From: an uncultured Croceitalea sp.
GTDB lineage: Bacteria > Bacteroidota > Bacteroidia > Flavobacteriales > Flavobacteriaceae
Direction of reading: 5' to 3'
NCBI GenBank assembly: GCA_947494805.1
Contig: CANLWK010000009.1
Location: 1 to 64,000 of the forward strand
DNA: 64,000 bases
A program made the translations under genes and the position numbers. Shown here in pieces: positions 61,180 to 64,000 of the stretch (its first letter is position 1; each line of letters opens with the position of its first letter). The notes below the pieces were generated by a model, which was not told the DNA's origin, did no database searches, and was given only the letters and a program-made list of their open reading frames with translations.

Positions 61180-64000
61180 TTAGTTTTCGTTGGGATTGAC
61201 CGATGAATTGATTTTGGCTTCACGGGTTTTAATCAGGGCCAATTCGCCTTTTGCCTCAGCAACGATTTCATCGTACTCTGAAAAATTTTCGGTTACACTC
61301 TCCAATATATAGGTAGCTTGAAAAGCGTCACCCAACGCATAGAAATTTTTTGCCATTACAACAAGGCCCTTTCCTCCCCATTCTTTGTAACTGGCATAAT
61401 CTTTTACCAATTTTTGCACTGATGTATTCGAAGCCTCATAATCATTGTTCTTGTTCTTAAAATAGGCATCATAATACCATGCTTCGGCACCTGTTTTTCC
61501 TGTTGCAATTTTTTTCACTTCGGCAAAAGCGGCCTCCGCCAATTGCGTATTGCCCGTTTCAACGGCCGACCGTGCAATCATTATCTGCGCATCACTCTTG
61601 ATGCGATTATCAATACCATCAGCAGCCAACACCTTTTCGGCGTAGGCAATGGTCTGTTGATAATTTTTTTGCTGGTAATATCCTTTCATCAGGTTCGACT
61701 GTGCAAATGTTCTGTTTTGGGTAATTTCAGCGGTATTCTCAAGGCGTTCTAAAAATGGAACCGCACTTTGATAATCTTCACGGCCCACATAAATCTCACA
61801 AACCCTTGTCAATGCCTGTTCGCTGTACTCACTGGTACCTTGATCTGCAACCATGACATAGTTTGGCAGTGCTTTGGCTTTATCGCCATTTGCAAAGTAT
61901 AATTGCGCCAAGGTAAAGTTGGCTTGTGTTGCATGAATACCGTTAGGAAAGTCCCTTATATATGACACAAAACCTTTGATGGCAGCATCTGTTTTACCTT
62001 CGGCATATTTTCGGTCAGCCGCTTCAAAACTCGCTTCGTCAAGTTCTGCATCGGTTACCTCAACGAAATCAAGGTCTTTGGTCCAGGCCGCATATTCGCT
62101 GACACGCCCCATATCAACATACACCAGTTTTGCGGTGGCTACTGCCTGTTTGGCTTCTTGGGTATTCGGATACTCGCTGACCACCAGCTTCAAACGTTCC
62201 AACGCCTGTTCATTACGACTAGCATTATAATGCACCAATCCTTGGCGCAATTGTGCTTGCGGTGCAAATTTGCTTTTCGGAAACTGTGCGATCAACAGGT
62301 CATATGTTCGTAACCCTTCAGTTTCACTGTCCGTTTTGATATAGGTGTTTCCCAATTCAAAAAAGGCATCATCACGAAGCGATGACTTCGGATATTGCTC
62401 AATGAATTGGTCCAGCGCTTGCACTTTTGCGGTATTCTTGCCCAAAAAACCATTGCACATGGCCTTTTGAAAATTTGCATAATCGCGTTCTGGCCCGTTC
62501 ACTTTTGAAGCGGCATCATATGCTGTTATTGCCGATTTATACTTACTGGTTACAAAGTAGCTATCGCCCAGACGCATAAAGGCATCCGTTTTTCTGCCCA
62601 ATTGGTCATCATTGTTTTGGGTGACCCGTTTAAAATAATCAATGGCACTGGCGTAATTTTTCAACTTAAAGTGACAGTAACCCAAATTATAGTCCAGCTG
62701 GGCGTATTCCTCGACATTTTTGGCACTTGAGTTTTTTTCAAATAGTTGAAAATCGCTCAATGCCTCTTCAAAACGGTTGAGGCGGTAAGCTGATTCGGCC
62801 TTCCAGTATTGTCCCCTCGCCTGAAAAATGGGGTTCTCTGAACTCTTTAATGATTTTGAAAAGCGTTCAATAGCTTCTGCATAGTCTCCGTCAATGAACA
62901 ACTCAACACCTCTATAAAAAGCTACTTTTTGATAGGTTTCTTTACTTGCATATCCCGAATTCTTTTCCAGCAAGGTCATTGCTCCTTCAAAGTTCCGTGA
63001 CGTGATGTATGAATCTACCAATAGTTCTTGTAATTCTTCTTGATGTTCGTCTTTGGGATATTTTTCTAAATACGAATTGATGACTTGGGGTACGGGTTCA
63101 TATGCATTCCCAATCTCATAGCTCAAACGTGCATAGTTGAGTAAGGCATCTTTTTCAATAGATTCATTGAACGACATTTCAGAAGCATTTCGAAAAGCAT
63201 TGAGGGCTTCTGATTTTTTATCCAATTTCAAATAGCATTCGGCCAAATGGTAATAGGCATTTTGTGCTACGCTATTGCTACCATTGATAATCTTGTTGAA
63301 CTGACCAATGGCTGATTCATAATCTCCAAGCTTGTAATAGCTATATCCTAAAAAATAAAAATCGGTATTACTGAACCTACCCCGTTTGCCCTTATACTTT
63401 TTTAAATATGGAATGGCCTCTCCATAATTCTCAAGATTAAAATAACTCTCCCCTATAATTTTATTCAATTCAGAAACCTCACGTCTATCTGATTTGGGCA
63501 ATTGCTTTTCGGCCATTTCAATGGCTTTTTCAAAATTGCCCAGTTTAAAATTGAGATCTGCCTGATAATACGACAGTTTCTCTTCCAGCACCTTAGGGTC
63601 TGTTATCTTATCAAAACGCTCGTTGGCGCTATCGTAGTCATCTTGCTCATAAGCGATATAGCCCAGGTAATATTTTGCTTGCGCCCCATACTTTTCTGAA
63701 TTGGTCACTTTGCCCAAATAGCGCTCCGCTTCTTTTGGTCGGTTGGATGCATAGTATGAATACCCACTGTTAAAATTAAACCGTTCTTTGTCTTTACGAG
63801 ACATGGCATTTTGGTCCACCTTTTTGTACCATTTGAGTGCATACGGATACTTTCCCGTTTCAAAATAATAGTCGGCCACGTCAATAAAGGCAGAGTTTCG
63901 CTTGGTCGAAGTAGGGTAGCGCTCGACAAAATCTTCCATCATTTTATCTGCACCGCGCTGATTCAAACGCACCGCTGCATTGGCCGAATAGTATACACTG
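61180..64000 (-). CDS. Large TPR protein, 5' end cut by window edge
   Basis: The frame is open through base 64000; at least 940 residues are seen and the N-terminus is missing. It is a long superhelix of TPR units (YPYALKWYKKV, SGYSYYASNRPKEAERYLGKV, YYLGYIAYEQDDYDSANERF, and many more), with about one repeat per 35 residues. No catalytic domain. The gene is co-directional and nine bases upstream of the barrel gene. It probably forms an envelope scaffold with it; function unknown. Confidence 0.85.
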   Translation of the reverse strand, partial: SVYYSANAAVRLNQRGADKMMEDFVERYPTSTKRNSAFIDVADYYFETGKYPYALKWYKKVDQNAMSRKDKERFNFNSGYSYYASNRPKEAERYLGKVTNSEKYGAQAKYYLGYIAYEQDDYDSANERFDKITDPKVLEEKLSYYQADLNFKLGNFEKAIEMAEKQLPKSDRREVSELNKIIGESYFNLENYGEAIPYLKKYKGKRGRFSNTDFYFLGYSYYKLGDYESAIGQFNKIINGSNSVAQNAYYHLAECYLKLDKKSEALNAFRNASEMSFNESIEKDALLNYARLSYEIGNAYEPVPQVINSYLEKYPKDEHQEELQELLVDSYITSRNFEGAMTLLEKNSGYASKETYQKVAFYRGVELFIDGDYAEAIERFSKSLKSSENPIFQARGQYWKAESAYRLNRFEEALSDFQLFEKNSSAKNVEEYAQLDYNLGYCHFKLKNYASAIDYFKRVTQNNDDQLGRKTDAFMRLGDSYFVTSKYKSAITAYDAASKVNGPERDYANFQKAMCNGFLGKNTAKVQALDQFIEQYPKSSLRDDAFFELGNTYIKTDSETEGLRTYDLLIAQFPKSKFAPQAQLRQGLVHYNASRNEQALERLKLVVSEYPNTQEAKQAVATAKLVYVDMGRVSEYAAWTKDLDFVEVTDAELDEASFEAADRKYAEGKTDAAIKGFVSYIRDFPNGIHATQANFTLAQLYFANGDKAKALPNYVMVADQGTSEYSEQALTRVCEIYVGREDYQSAVPFLERLENTAEITQNRTFAQSNLMKGYYQQKNYQQTIAYAEKVLAADGIDNRIKSDAQIMIARSAVETGNTQLAEAAFAEVKKIATGKTGAEAWYYDAYFKNKNNDYEASNTSVQKLVKDYASYKEWGGKGLVVMAKNFYALGDAFQATYILESVTENFSEYDEIVAEAKGELALIKTREAKINSSVNPNEN

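Overview
The window looks like chromosomal DNA of a marine Flavobacteriaceae member (Bacteroidota). The evidence is: type IX secretion 'type B' C-terminal domains, Rho with a long disordered N-terminal insert, a fused SecDF, OmpP1/FadL, BT_3928-type DoxX and DUF1599 proteins, -7 boxes of the TAnnTTTG type, moderate-to-low GC, and a beta-glucan-type utilisation locus. I cannot name the genus from sequence alone.

Layout. (1) 1-9544, minus strand: a polysaccharide-utilisation segment. It holds a membrane-spanning propeller/LuxR regulator, a very large glycosidase whose second half reads like an outer-membrane beta-barrel, a glycan-binding lipoprotein with a Big_2 domain, a GH16 endoglucanase lipoprotein and a PKD lipoprotein cut by the left edge. 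The SusC/SusD pair is not in the window. (2) 9590-20177: housekeeping genes clpS, prmA, tpiA, a DoxX-type protein and DUF1599 (one minus operon); folP, cdaA and DUF3667 (plus); an ABC exporter and truA (minus); a phosphodiesterase and a PqqB-like MBL protein (plus); DUF4293 (minus). (3) 20366-26281: rho, an unknown three-gene lipoprotein/membrane-protein cassette, and an LruC-domain lipoprotein. (4) 26301-31403: rpsT, two identical tRNA-Glu genes, proS, a Gly/Trp- and Ser/Arg-rich lipoprotein, and an OmpP1/FadL porin. (5) 31464-34849: two T9SS type B secreted proteins. (6) 34998-41670: folE, cysS, yidD, lgt, DUF192, GNAT, a half-degenerate twin ABC ATPase, a DinB-like gene split by a frame change, and a TfoX-like protein. 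(7) 41720-51444: secDF, mdh, a small lipoprotein, DUF6588, gyrB and asnB. (8) 51686-64000: DUF2911, an orphan secreted protein, a YtcJ-like amidohydrolase, three OmpA-family paralogues with a small CarboxypepD_reg protein between two of them, a plugless beta-barrel protein and a TPR protein that runs off the right edge.

How the genes work together. In the left locus the regulator would sense a glycan fragment in the periplasm and activate the enzyme/binding-protein operon. GH16 and the clan GH-A domain would cut a beta-glucan (laminarin-like, by inference) at the cell surface, and the fused barrel may anchor the enzyme or pass product. The right third is dominated by envelope proteins (OmpA-like, barrel, TPR, T9SS cargo, FadL).

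The items most worth a second look are: the glycosidase-barrel fusion (3271-6465) with repeated TGTCA/TGACA half-sites at its promoter; a 15-bp inverted repeat enclosing three small hairpins (44795-44879); the split DinB gene (40810-41341); the unknown cassette at 22073-24071; the OmpA paralogue with Asn in place of the peptidoglycan-binding Asp; and the 19-bp palindrome upstream of mdh. No CRISPR array, transposase, integrase or rRNA was seen.
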